From NCBI GenBank assembly GCA_900553595.1, contig USEC01000023.1, positions 1 to 32,214 on the forward strand: a stretch of DNA of 32,214 nucleotides. The letters are read 5' to 3'. The stretch comes from an uncultured Prevotella sp. Lineage in GTDB: Bacteria > Bacteroidota > Bacteroidia > Bacteroidales > Bacteroidaceae. The notes below the pieces were generated by a model that saw only the letters and a list, made by a program, of their open reading frames with translations, had not been told where the DNA came from and searched no databases. The translations under genes were made by a program, and so were the position numbers. Numbering within the stretch: the stretch's first letter is position 1; every line of letters begins with the position of its first letter. Shown in pieces: positions 1 to 8,256 of the stretch.

Positions 1-772
1 CCGGGGTTATTTGATTAATATTTAACTGGTCCCGATTTTAACGGGACACTAATGACCTACACATAAAACCCAATCCTCTTTTCTTCCGTATTAACCACAA
101 ATAATTGGTAATATGTTACTTCTAAATACGAAGCTTGCAATAGCATTCCGTCTAAAATCAAATCTGACATAATTCAACGCTTTGGCAAAGAAGTTTTTGA
201 ATCTTTCTTGTTGGGATAGAATCCAAATGCAGGAAGCGTGAAAATATATTGAAGAAATACACCCAGATGTGGTTAATGTTGAAATCACAAGCCGTGTCAC
301 AAATGGGTGGTGAAACAAAGTTTATTCTATCCACAATGTATGTCCACTGGAAAAAATCAAATATAATAAGATGGAAATTACGACTTTGATAACTTAAACT
401 TCATCGCTTGTGTTCCAATCATTGCGGACACAGTGGGGCGTAGTGTATCTCCATGTGCGACACTAAATGCCGCATATTTTGCGACGTTTCGGGATTAAAA
501 TCACCGCATTTTTCCTCATTTCACTATTTTATAGTGTGATTGTTGAAAGATTTTCAGTAGCAGCAGTTTGCCGCTTGCTGTCCTTATTATGCACAAAAAA
601 TGATTTTAAGAAAAAAGTACAGAAGTACACCTTTTTCACTATTTTTCCGCGTAACGGCCTGTATGCCAGTGCTGTATGTGTGGTGTACTTTGTATGTACT
701 TTGGGTGTACTTCGTGCGGAAGGGGATGCGTGGGCGTAGGCTCAAAGTCGTGACTCATTGCCGCCCGTGTGT
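1..772. other. Non-coding or decayed region, no recognisable gene
   Basis: I find no convincing gene here. The open frames are short, lack family motifs and overlap on both strands. A small hairpin GTCCCG/CGGGAC lies at 29-47. Plus-strand bases around 240-350 give protein-like fragments (EEIHPDVVNVEITSRVTNG, then ETKFIL in another frame) interrupted by stops and a frameshift, which could be a decayed gene, but I do not recognise the family. Between about 610 and 716 the motif GTACTT/AAGTAC recurs several times. A small CACTAT/ATAGTG hairpin lies at 522-536. Confidence 0.5.
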
Positions 773-860
773 AAACAAGTCTTGTTTGCACTCAAAAGAA
801 GTCTTGATTGCAAGCAAAACAAGTCTTGTTTACAGGCAAAAGAAGTCTTGTTTGTGATGT
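773..860. repeat. Four tandem 22-base repeat units
   Basis: Four consecutive units of exactly 22 bases begin at 773, 795, 817 and 839. The common core is AAA(C/G)AAGTCTTGTTTGCA. Units alternate between AAACAAG and AAAGAAG at their starts. In the AAACAAG units the core AAACAAGTCTTGTTT is itself a 7-bp palindrome around one base. The array begins 44 bases past the stop of the minus-strand hydrolase gene. A related array lies at 15410-15468, in the same orientation relative to the gene it follows. No reading frame across it looks coding. Confidence 0.85.
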
Positions 861-903
861 GGGTGATGCAGGGTTTTTATCATGTATGTGTAGCCGTTTA
901 CTG

Positions 904-1917
904 TTATTCGCTGTCGTTCAGGAAGTTGGCTATGGTCGCCACTGCCTCGCTGAAAGCTGTGGGTTGTCCGGGAACGGTGATGAAAAGGTGGGTGGCAGTG
1001 GGATATACATGATAGCTCAACGGGTGGTTGAGGCGTTGCAGCCGTTGTGCCAGTTCGGCAGTCTGGTCGAACAGGATGTCGTGACCTGCCGAGATTATGA
1101 GTATGGGCGGCAGCGACTGCAATGCCTTGTCGTCTGCCAGACCCACCGACACCAACGGGTTGCGTTCCTCCTGACGGGCGTATGCCTCGTTGAAGGCTTC
1201 AAGCAGTTCGGCGTCGTTGCCGTAGCCCTTGGCGTAATTCTGCCACGAAGCCGTCTGTTCGGTGAACAGCTTCGTGACGGGATAGATGGGAATCACCTTG
1301 CAGACTCCTTTTGCCGACATGGCGGTGGCAATGGCAAGGTTGCCGCCCGCACTGTCGCCGCCTACTGAGACCCGTGTGCTGTCGCATCCCCATTCGTCGG
1401 CGTGCTGCCTGAGAAAGGCCAAGGCCTGCTGGCAGTCGTGCAGCGGTGCGGGGTAGGGATGGGCTGGAGCCAGACGGTAGTCGAGTGCCGCCACGCAGCA
1501 GTCGGCCTCCAGAGCCAGTGCTGCGCAGAAGCGTGTGCAGCTGTTTATGCTGCCGAAGCACCAGCCGCCTCCATGCAGATAGAGCAGCAGGGGGCGTTTG
1601 CGTGCTGCCGTCCGCGAGGGAGTGAAGAGGCAAAGGTCGGCAGTGGGGTAGGAGGCGGTCACGCCTTCGGGCAGAGCCGGTGCCTGGCTGCGGCTTCGGC
1701 GTATCTGTTGCAGGGCGGTATCGTCGCCGTTCATCGCTGCACGCACGGCAAGCATCTGCGTGTGTTGCAGTCCCGGCTTCATGTTTGCAAGGAATTCCTT
1801 CTCCTCGGCAAGCATCCGTTGCTGCTTGTCGGGGCTTGGACTGGTCTGCCCATGTGCGGCGAATGCCGTAGCGGCAAGCGACAGTGTAAATATAAGGTGT
1901 TGTGCTTTTCTTGTCAT
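904..1917 (-). CDS. Secreted alpha/beta hydrolase (HSL/BD-FAE-like carboxylesterase)
   Basis: This 337-residue protein is predicted to hydrolyse ester bonds outside the cytoplasm. An N-terminal signal peptide (about residues 1-24, ending AAHGQ) is followed by the alpha/beta hydrolase fold. The oxyanion-hole motif HGGGW is at 115-119 and the nucleophile elbow GDSAGG at 187-192, with Ser189. A later Asp in SAGHDILFDQ and His in TATHLF complete the triad. This pattern is typical of the hormone-sensitive-lipase-like family, which includes acetyl and feruloyl esterases. The frame is open back to 2049, but a good promoter at 1984-2014 lies inside that extension and the signal peptide begins at the ATG at 1917, so I chose 1917. 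It sits beside a glycan utilisation locus, so removal of acyl groups from glycans is plausible; the true substrate is unknown. Confidence 0.88.
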   Translation of the reverse strand: MTRKAQHLIFTLSLAATAFAAHGQTSPSPDKQQRMLAEEKEFLANMKPGLQHTQMLAVRAAMNGDDTALQQIRRSRSQAPALPEGVTASYPTADLCLFTPSRTAARKRPLLLYLHGGGWCFGSINSCTRFCAALALEADCCVAALDYRLAPAHPYPAPLHDCQQALAFLRQHADEWGCDSTRVSVGGDSAGGNLAIATAMSAKGVCKVIPIYPVTKLFTEQTASWQNYAKGYGNDAELLEAFNEAYARQEERNPLVSVGLADDKALQSLPPILIISAGHDILFDQTAELAQRLQRLNHPLSYHVYPTATHLFITVPGQPTAFSEAVATIANFLNDSE

Positions 1918-1983
1918 AGTCTTTTTGCCATAGTTATGTTGCCTCTTTGTTAAATTACGGTGCGTATTGCTGCCAATCTTTTG

Positions 1984-2014
1984 CAAATGTAGCGTTTTTA
2001 TTTTGTTTTGCCAA
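1984..2014 (-). promoter_or_regulatory. Bacteroidetes-type promoter of the hydrolase gene
   Basis: Read on the minus strand, TTGG (2011-2014), 19 bases, then TACATTTG (1984-1991). This fits the Bacteroidetes primary sigma pattern TTTG-N19-21-TAnnTTTG with one mismatch in the -33 box. The start of transcription would be near 1977, about 60 bases before the ATG at 1917. Confidence 0.65.
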
Positions 2015-2111
2015 TTTCTTGGTGTAAAATAAGGGCGTGGCTTCAACACGAACGTTGCAATCTGCTCGAAACAAAGACGAAGCCGAGTGAAAATCTAATG
2101 ACCGATTTGGT

Positions 2112-4919
2112 TTAAAACTCAAGCAGGAAGTCGTTGAGCGACTTGTCGGTGGGTATGCCGAGTTTCTTTCTCAGACGGTAGCGTGCGCCCTCCACTCCGC
2201 GCACGGAAAGGTGCGTGAAGCCCGCAATGTCCTTAGTGTTGAGGTTGAGGCGCAGCAGGGCGCATATCTTCATGTCGTTCTGTGTGAGCATGAGGTAGCG
2301 TGCGTGCAGGTTGCGGAAGAAGTTCTTGTGTATCAGGTCGAAGTTGTTGTGGTAGGTGCTCCAGAACATTTCGGTGTCGTTGTCCTTCAGCTGTTGCAGT
2401 ATCTGGTTGGCTTTCTTCGACGACAGCGTGCCGTTGCGCATGCCTTCGAGCAGCTGTTCGCGTACGCTTTCCATCGAGTTCTTCATCGCCACCATGTCGA
2501 AAGCCATGCTTGCCACGTCCTTTCCCTTTATCTGGAGTTCGCTTTCGAGGAGTCTTTGCTGCTGTTCGGCGATGATGCGCTCCTGCTCCAGTGTCTTCAT
2601 CTTCTGCTGCATCAGTTCGCGTTCGGCCTCCTTGCGGTTGCGTCGCACCACCCGTGCCGTGCGCCACCGTGTGTAGTAGAACACGACGGTCCATGCCGCT
2701 GCTATGTAGGCGAGCCATGCCCAGACGGAGATGTAGAACGGGGTGGGGTTGTCGAAAGTGTAGGTGGCGGTGCTGAGTGTCTTGCCTGCCACGTTGCGCA
2801 CGCTCACTTGCAGCTTGTAGTCGCCGTAGGCGAGGTTGGAGTAGGTGACTGAGGGCGTCGCCGAAGTCTTCGTTGTGGTCTTGCCGCGGTGTTGCAGCGT
2901 ATAGACAAAGGTGAGACGGTCGTTGTCGTAGTTGGGGTACGAGACGCCGATGGTGATGTTGCCGTTCACATCCTCTGGCTGGTCGGTGCGCAGGTTTCTG
3001 ATGTTGTTCTCGTGGTCGCGTGTCGTCACCGAGGTGATGAACAGCCGGTAGTCGGCTGGCGAGGGCATGGGGCGTGTGGTGTCGTAGCGTCCCAGTCCGT
3101 CGTTGAGGAAGAAGTAGGTCTGCTGCCCGGCTACATACATGGCGCGGCCGTAGGTGTTGGTCTGCTGTCCGAACATGGAGTTGGGTATGAACAGGCGCGG
3201 ACTGCATTTATGGCTCGCGTTATGCATGAGCCAGTAGCCGTCGGTGTCGAGCATCCAGAACGTGTTCTTATCTACCATCGCCGCCGTCACCACACCGCCG
3301 TCGCCCAGTTTTCCGCAGTTGTCGTATGGCACTATGCGGCGTGCTATGTCGTCGTAGGTGTAGAGCGAACCGCTGTATGCAAACACGACACGCCCTCCTA
3401 TCGACATGACATGGAACGCCTGCTCGCTGCCATTGCCCAGCGACGGGTAGTAACGTACGCTTGTGAAGTGGGTGAGGTCGCGCGAGAGTTCGAGCTGGTA
3501 CATGCCCTTGCTCATGTGGGCAGCCCAGATTACGCCGCGCGAGTCGATCTCGAACTCGCGCACGGGGGAGTTGAATCCCTTTATCTCTCCTGCGTATTTC
3601 CATCGTCCTGCTGCTTCGCGGTATATCCGCACGGCGGTGTAGGAGGTCTCTATGAGTGCGCGCTGTCCAAAGAGGTTGTACTCCCGCAGTGCCGTGCTGC
3701 CTACAGCCGGCGTGCCGGTGGAACGGGCTTCGGTGCCTTTTACGGCACGCATGCCCATGTTGTTGCCCGCCAGTATGTCGCCGCCGAAGCTTTCCACATA
3801 CCAGTTCTGCCCCTCGCAGCCCGTCACCTGGGTCAGGCTCGCCGTCTTTGCGGCATACCGCCACACCGCCTGGTTGGTTGCAAGATAGATTATGTCGCCC
3901 TGCATCGTCATGCCATACACCATGCCTATACCGTCGAGACGCGCCACCTCCACGGGGAGGGCGGTGTGTATGAGCGACAGACCGTTGTCGAGTGCAACCC
4001 ACACGTTGCCCGTCCGTCCGGCGAAGAGTCCGAGTACGGTGTTGTTGCCCAGACCGTTGCCCCTGTCGTAGTGCCACAGGCAGCGTCCGCTCTCAATGTC
4101 TATCGCCATCACGCCGCCCTTGATGGTTCCGGCGACAAGCGTTCGTGGCGAGAGCAGGATGGTGCGGTTGATAATCGACTGGCGCAGCAGGGCGTCGGCA
4201 TCGGTGTTGAGTTTTTTCGCTTGCGACCCTTCCAGTATGTACAGTCCGTGGCTTGCCGTGGCGGCGAGCATGCCCTTTTCGCCGTACGGATGAAGCCCCA
4301 CCACGTTGTCGCCGCCGAATGTTTCGCGTCCGGCAACGGGCAGCAGTGTGCCGCGGGTCATGCGGCTGAGTCCGCCGTTTATCACTTGTGCGTAGATGGC
4401 GCCGCGTACGTTGAAGAACCACAGGGGCTTTTTCTCCTTATTATAATATGCGCGCACGCGGGAACCGTCGTAGCAGAAGTAGGACGAGAACGACTGGAAC
4501 CAGATGTTTCCCAGCCCGTCCTTCACTATGTTCCACACTTCGTCGTCGTGTGTCTTGTAGTTCTTCGGCCACAGAGAGTGGTAGCGCAGCGTGCCTATGG
4601 AGTCGCGCCGGAAGTAGCCGAAGTCGGTGTAGCCGCCGGCATATACCCTCTCGCCGTCGGCAAGCAGTGCTCGCACGATGCCGCGGCTGGGCAGCTTGGC
4701 GGTGTGCCAGGAGTAGCCGTCGTAGGCGAGTATGCCGTCGTTATTGCCGAAGTACATGGTGCCGCGGCTGTCCTGGGTGCATGCCCAGTTCTGAAGCCCC
4801 ATGCGGTAGTCGAGCGGGGAATAGTGGGATATGATGGGCATGAATGTCTTCGCCACGGCGGTGTGGATGCAGGCAATGGCGAGCCAAAGCATGGCGAATA
4901 TGCGGAAAAACGTTGTCAT
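2112..4919 (-). CDS. Propeller / Y_Y_Y / LuxR-HTH membrane regulator of the PUL
   Basis: This 935-residue protein likely senses a glycan fragment in the periplasm and controls the divergent susC operon. It has a signal peptide (about 1-24), a long Trp/Gly-rich periplasmic region resembling two-component-regulator propeller repeats (about 30-620), a Y_Y_Y-type beta domain (about 640-725) and one transmembrane helix (about 728-750). A Gln/Glu-rich coiled coil (about 755-800) and a C-terminal LuxR/GerE-like helix-turn-helix (about 870-935, with LNTKDIAGFTHLSVRGVEGARYR) follow. I see no histidine-kinase H-box or ATPase and no receiver domain, so it is not a hybrid two-component system; the signal presumably passes directly to the DNA-binding domain. 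Translation from a TTG at 4928 is possible, but the ATG at 4919 starts the signal peptide and is preferred. Which ligand it binds cannot be read from the sequence. Confidence 0.85.
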   Translation of the reverse strand: MTTFFRIFAMLWLAIACIHTAVAKTFMPIISHYSPLDYRMGLQNWACTQDSRGTMYFGNNDGILAYDGYSWHTAKLPSRGIVRALLADGERVYAGGYTDFGYFRRDSIGTLRYHSLWPKNYKTHDDEVWNIVKDGLGNIWFQSFSSYFCYDGSRVRAYYNKEKKPLWFFNVRGAIYAQVINGGLSRMTRGTLLPVAGRETFGGDNVVGLHPYGEKGMLAATASHGLYILEGSQAKKLNTDADALLRQSIINRTILLSPRTLVAGTIKGGVMAIDIESGRCLWHYDRGNGLGNNTVLGLFAGRTGNVWVALDNGLSLIHTALPVEVARLDGIGMVYGMTMQGDIIYLATNQAVWRYAAKTASLTQVTGCEGQNWYVESFGGDILAGNNMGMRAVKGTEARSTGTPAVGSTALREYNLFGQRALIETSYTAVRIYREAAGRWKYAGEIKGFNSPVREFEIDSRGVIWAAHMSKGMYQLELSRDLTHFTSVRYYPSLGNGSEQAFHVMSIGGRVVFAYSGSLYTYDDIARRIVPYDNCGKLGDGGVVTAAMVDKNTFWMLDTDGYWLMHNASHKCSPRLFIPNSMFGQQTNTYGRAMYVAGQQTYFFLNDGLGRYDTTRPMPSPADYRLFITSVTTRDHENNIRNLRTDQPEDVNGNITIGVSYPNYDNDRLTFVYTLQHRGKTTTKTSATPSVTYSNLAYGDYKLQVSVRNVAGKTLSTATYTFDNPTPFYISVWAWLAYIAAAWTVVFYYTRWRTARVVRRNRKEAERELMQQKMKTLEQERIIAEQQQRLLESELQIKGKDVASMAFDMVAMKNSMESVREQLLEGMRNGTLSSKKANQILQQLKDNDTEMFWSTYHNNFDLIHKNFFRNLHARYLMLTQNDMKICALLRLNLNTKDIAGFTHLSVRGVEGARYRLRKKLGIPTDKSLNDFLLEF

Positions 4920-4947
4920 CTGGTTCAATAAATTTAAATTTGTAATG

Positions 4948-4955
4948 CAAAATTA
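4948..4955 (-). promoter_or_regulatory. -7 element for the regulator gene
   Basis: The minus strand reads TAATTTTG, a perfect TAnnTTTG match, 29 bases upstream of the ATG at 4919. No clear TTTG lies 19-21 bases further up, so the -33 half is weak or activator-dependent. Confidence 0.5.
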
Positions 4956-5101
4956 ATAAAAAATACATGTAGTAAGGCATAGTAGTGTCGTGAAAAAATA
5001 TTTTTTTTGTAAAATTATGTGTATCAGGTATATAAATCACACTGTCGTACTAATATCGTAGTGGCATAAAGGGCATAAAGTAGTTAAAGAGTGGCTGGTA
5101 G

Positions 5102-5133
5102 TTTGTGAATAAAATGAAAACGCACTTACTTTG
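5102..5133 (+). promoter_or_regulatory. susC operon promoter
   Basis: TTTG (5102-5105), 20 bases, then TTACTTTG (5126-5133). This matches TTTG-N20-TAnnTTTG with one mismatch. Transcription would start near 5140, leaving a leader of about 60 bases before susC. The 283-base gap between the divergent regulator and susC is the natural place for the regulator's binding site, but I cannot point to a specific operator. Confidence 0.65.
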
Positions 5134-5202
5134 CATCCGAAAAACTTCGTGGCTTGCATCAAGACCATAAAAAAGTAACTAAAAACATAAAACAAACGTA
5201 AC

Positions 5203-8200
5203 ATGAAAAAGAAAGAGCTTCTGATTTTATGCTCTGCCTTTGCCGCACAGGTGGCTTTTGCCCAAAGCGACAAGGTGAAGGGTACTGTGCTTGACAGCTC
5301 AGGACAGCCCGTCGTGGGTGCCACAGTGAAAGTTGTGGGTACCAACAATGCGACCATGACCGACCTCGACGGTCATTTCACATTGCAGAACGTGTCGTCA
5401 AAGACACAGGTGAGCGTGTCATATCTGGGCATGCAGACCGCCACTGTTCCAGTTTCCGCTGCCAACAAGGTGGTGCTTAAGGACGATTACCAAAACCTCG
5501 ACGGTGTGGTGGTAATCGGTTATGGCTCGGCCAAAGCCAAGGATCTCACTTCGCCCATCACAGTGGTGAAGGGTTCCGACATCCAGGCAGTGCCCTCTGC
5601 TTCGCCGATGTCTGCCCTTCAGGGTAAGGTGGCTGGTGTAAACGTTGTGAACAGCGGTTCACCGGGTAGCGCACCTACTGTAAGAATACGCGGAGCCGGC
5701 TCGTTCAAGAACTCTTCTCCGCTTTATGTGGTTGATGGCATGTTCTACGACGACATCACCTTCCTTAATAACGACGACATCCAGGACTTCACTATCCTCA
5801 AGGATGCATCGGCTGCCGCCATCTACGGTGTGCGCGCTGCAAACGGCGTGGTGCTCATCACCACAAAGAAGGGTGCCAAGAACCAGAAGGCTCAAATCAC
5901 ATACGACGGCTATGTGGGATTCCAGAACGCTTCCAACGTGCTGGAACTCTGTAACGCCAAGGAGTATGCCACAATGATGCTTGAGGGTGATTACAACTCA
6001 TACGTCACACACTTCAAGAAGAGCATTGACAACTACGGCGGCAGTTATGCCGATTCCGACTTCCACAACTGGACATACAACACCGACAACGACTGGTACG
6101 ACTTGATGCTGCGCACCGCGCTTATCACCAACCACAGCATCAGCATCAACGGCGGAACAGAGAAGGCTGCCTACTCTTTGGGCGGAAGCTACCTCTATCA
6201 GGACGGTATCATGGATGTGGACAACAACTACAAGCGTCTCAACTTCCGCGCCGCTCTTGACTACAATGCCACAAACTGGCTGAAAGTGGGCTTCAACGGA
6301 GTGTTCAGCAAGTCTGAACAGCAGGTTTCCAACAATGCCGCTTGGCAGAAGGCATTCAACTGTCCGCCTATCGTGGCACTCTACGACGAGAACAACGACA
6401 AGGGATTCCCCGACAAATACGGTTCGCCCGACGTGCTTGGCTACACATCAAACTTCTACAACCCGATTGCGTTCGCCAAGTATTTCGACTCGAAGAACGA
6501 GAGCTACCAGGCATTGACCAACTTCTATGCACAGGTGGATTTCATTCCTAATAAGTTGAATCTGCGCACCAACTACTCTTACAGTTTCCTCTCAACACAG
6601 GGCCGTGAGTTCACTCCCGCCTACTATGTGAGCAGCTGGCAGCAGTCGGCTACGACACAGTTGAGCAAGACCGAGAACAAATATTACAACAACATCTGGG
6701 ACAACACATTGACTTATAACGACCAGTTCGGCCGTCATAAGGTGGGTGCCATGGTGGGTATGTCCATGCGTCAGGAGCAGTGGCGTTACCTCAAAGGCAC
6801 TACCAGCAATGTTCCCGACGGCGAAAAGGAATACTGGTACATCAAGAACGGTAACGCGGCAGGTGCTACCGTCACCGACGACGGCTATTGCTACCGCGGA
6901 CTTTCCTATTTCACACGTTTGAACTACAACTTCGACGACAAGTATCTGTTCGTGTTCACAATGCGTGCCGACGGTTCGTCAAAGTATCAGGAGAAGTGGG
7001 GCTACTTCCCGTCAGTGGGTGCTGCATGGGTGCTCTCGCAGGAAAACTTCCTGAAGAACCAGAAGTGGATTGACATGTTGAAGGTGCGTGCAAGCTGGGG
7101 TAAGCTTGGTAACGACCATGTTGCGGCTTCCGACGGCTTCAATTCGGTGAGCAGCGGCAACAAATACTCTGGCGTGTTCGGCAACACGACACTCCCCGGC
7201 TACGAGAACTCCAACTACTTCAGCTGGCTCAAGTGGGAGGTTGTTGAGGAATGGAATGCCGGCTTCAACTTCATCACGCTTGGCAACCGACTGAATGTCG
7301 ATGTGGACTACTTCCACCGCATGACCAACAACGCCGTAATCTCGCCGCTTCTGCCGTTCAGCACACAGACTCTGGCAGGCAACTACGGTAAGATTCTCAA
7401 CGAAGGATTCGACATCAGCCTCTCTTGGAACGACAAACTCAACAAGGACTTCGCTTACCATGTAGGCGTGAACATGTCCACTTTGCGCAACCGCGTAAAG
7501 GAACTCAGCGGTCACAGCATCATCAAGGGCGGCAAGACTGTGAACATCGTGGGCAAGGAGATGAACTCGTTCTACGGATTCAAGATGGCAGGCGTTTACC
7601 AGACTCAGGCTGAAATCGACGCCGACCCGATAGGAAAGGCCAATGGATGCCAGCCCGGCGACTTGAAATATGCCGACCTCGACGGTAACGGCGTGCTCGA
7701 TGGCAACGACCGTACAACACTCGGTTCTTACATTCCAAACTTCACCTACGGCGTGAACCTCGGTTTCCAGTGGAAGAATCTCGACTTCGAACTCACCACA
7801 TACGGCCAGACCGGAGCACAGATGTTCAACCGCAAGCGCGCTCTGAGATACGCTTCGCAGAACTACAACTTCGACAAGAACCAGTATGAAGAGCGTTGGA
7901 CAGGTCCGGGCTCAACCAATTCGGCTCCTTCTGCTGCCGCATTGCTGCGCACATGGAATGTCAGCGACCAGAAATACAGCGACTACTTCGTGGAGAGCGC
8001 CGACTACTTCCGCATCCAGAACGTCACTGTCGGTTACACATTCAAGAACCTGAAGTTCGGTACATACACTCTCCCCGGCGTGCGCCTCAGCGTTACTGCC
8101 GACCGTCCGTTCACAACATTCAAGGCAAATACCTTCACACCTGAGTTGAGCGACAGCGAGGGATGGGACACCGAAGTATATCCTTTGACATCTACCTACA

Positions 8201-8226
8201 CGTTCAACGTGAAAATAAACTTCTAA
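5203..8226 (+). CDS. susC: SusC-like TonB-dependent outer-membrane glycan transporter
   Basis: This 1007-residue protein is the outer-membrane channel that imports oligosaccharides using TonB energy, in complex with the SusD-like lipoprotein encoded next. A signal peptide cleaves near Ala20. A carboxypeptidase-regulatory-like beta domain (about 24-93, KGTVLDSSGQPVVGATV) comes next. The plug domain (about 110-230) contains the SusC-typical VRIRGAGSF and PLYVVDGMF blocks and ends DASAAAIYGVRAANGVVLITTKKG-like. The rest is a beta-barrel ending in an aromatic residue (VKINF). There is no N-terminal STN domain, so it is not an anti-sigma-regulated transducer; regulation fits the divergent propeller/LuxR protein. 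Length is normal for the family. Co-occurrence with GH144 and GH3 enzymes suggests the cargo is a beta-1,2-glucan fragment; the cargo is inference. Confidence 0.97.
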   Translation: MKKKELLILCSAFAAQVAFAQSDKVKGTVLDSSGQPVVGATVKVVGTNNATMTDLDGHFTLQNVSSKTQVSVSYLGMQTATVPVSAANKVVLKDDYQNLDGVVVIGYGSAKAKDLTSPITVVKGSDIQAVPSASPMSALQGKVAGVNVVNSGSPGSAPTVRIRGAGSFKNSSPLYVVDGMFYDDITFLNNDDIQDFTILKDASAAAIYGVRAANGVVLITTKKGAKNQKAQITYDGYVGFQNASNVLELCNAKEYATMMLEGDYNSYVTHFKKSIDNYGGSYADSDFHNWTYNTDNDWYDLMLRTALITNHSISINGGTEKAAYSLGGSYLYQDGIMDVDNNYKRLNFRAALDYNATNWLKVGFNGVFSKSEQQVSNNAAWQKAFNCPPIVALYDENNDKGFPDKYGSPDVLGYTSNFYNPIAFAKYFDSKNESYQALTNFYAQVDFIPNKLNLRTNYSYSFLSTQGREFTPAYYVSSWQQSATTQLSKTENKYYNNIWDNTLTYNDQFGRHKVGAMVGMSMRQEQWRYLKGTTSNVPDGEKEYWYIKNGNAAGATVTDDGYCYRGLSYFTRLNYNFDDKYLFVFTMRADGSSKYQEKWGYFPSVGAAWVLSQENFLKNQKWIDMLKVRASWGKLGNDHVAASDGFNSVSSGNKYSGVFGNTTLPGYENSNYFSWLKWEVVEEWNAGFNFITLGNRLNVDVDYFHRMTNNAVISPLLPFSTQTLAGNYGKILNEGFDISLSWNDKLNKDFAYHVGVNMSTLRNRVKELSGHSIIKGGKTVNIVGKEMNSFYGFKMAGVYQTQAEIDADPIGKANGCQPGDLKYADLDGNGVLDGNDRTTLGSYIPNFTYGVNLGFQWKNLDFELTTYGQTGAQMFNRKRALRYASQNYNFDKNQYEERWTGPGSTNSAPSAAALLRTWNVSDQKYSDYFVESADYFRIQNVTVGYTFKNLKFGTYTLPGVRLSVTADRPFTTFKANTFTPELSDSEGWDTEVYPLTSTYTFNVKINF

Positions 8227-8256
8227 AGATAAACCTCAAATATAAATTGCTACACT

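Noticed and set aside
29..47. Insertion-sequence terminal inverted repeat
   Set aside because: The GTCCCG/CGGGAC hairpin is only 6 bp and no transposase or matching second end is visible.
467..739. A 90-residue plus-strand frame with hydrophobic segments
   Set aside because: Overlaps other frames, spans the GTACTT repeats, has no promoter or homology I recognise.
773..860. CRISPR array
   Set aside because: Units are contiguous 22-mers without variable spacers, and no cas gene is in the window.
2889..4931. A 680-residue open frame on the plus strand opposite the regulator
   Set aside because: It mirrors the regulator gene, has no domain motif, is rich in Val/His/Arg typical of antisense translation, and the regulator on the other strand has clear domains.
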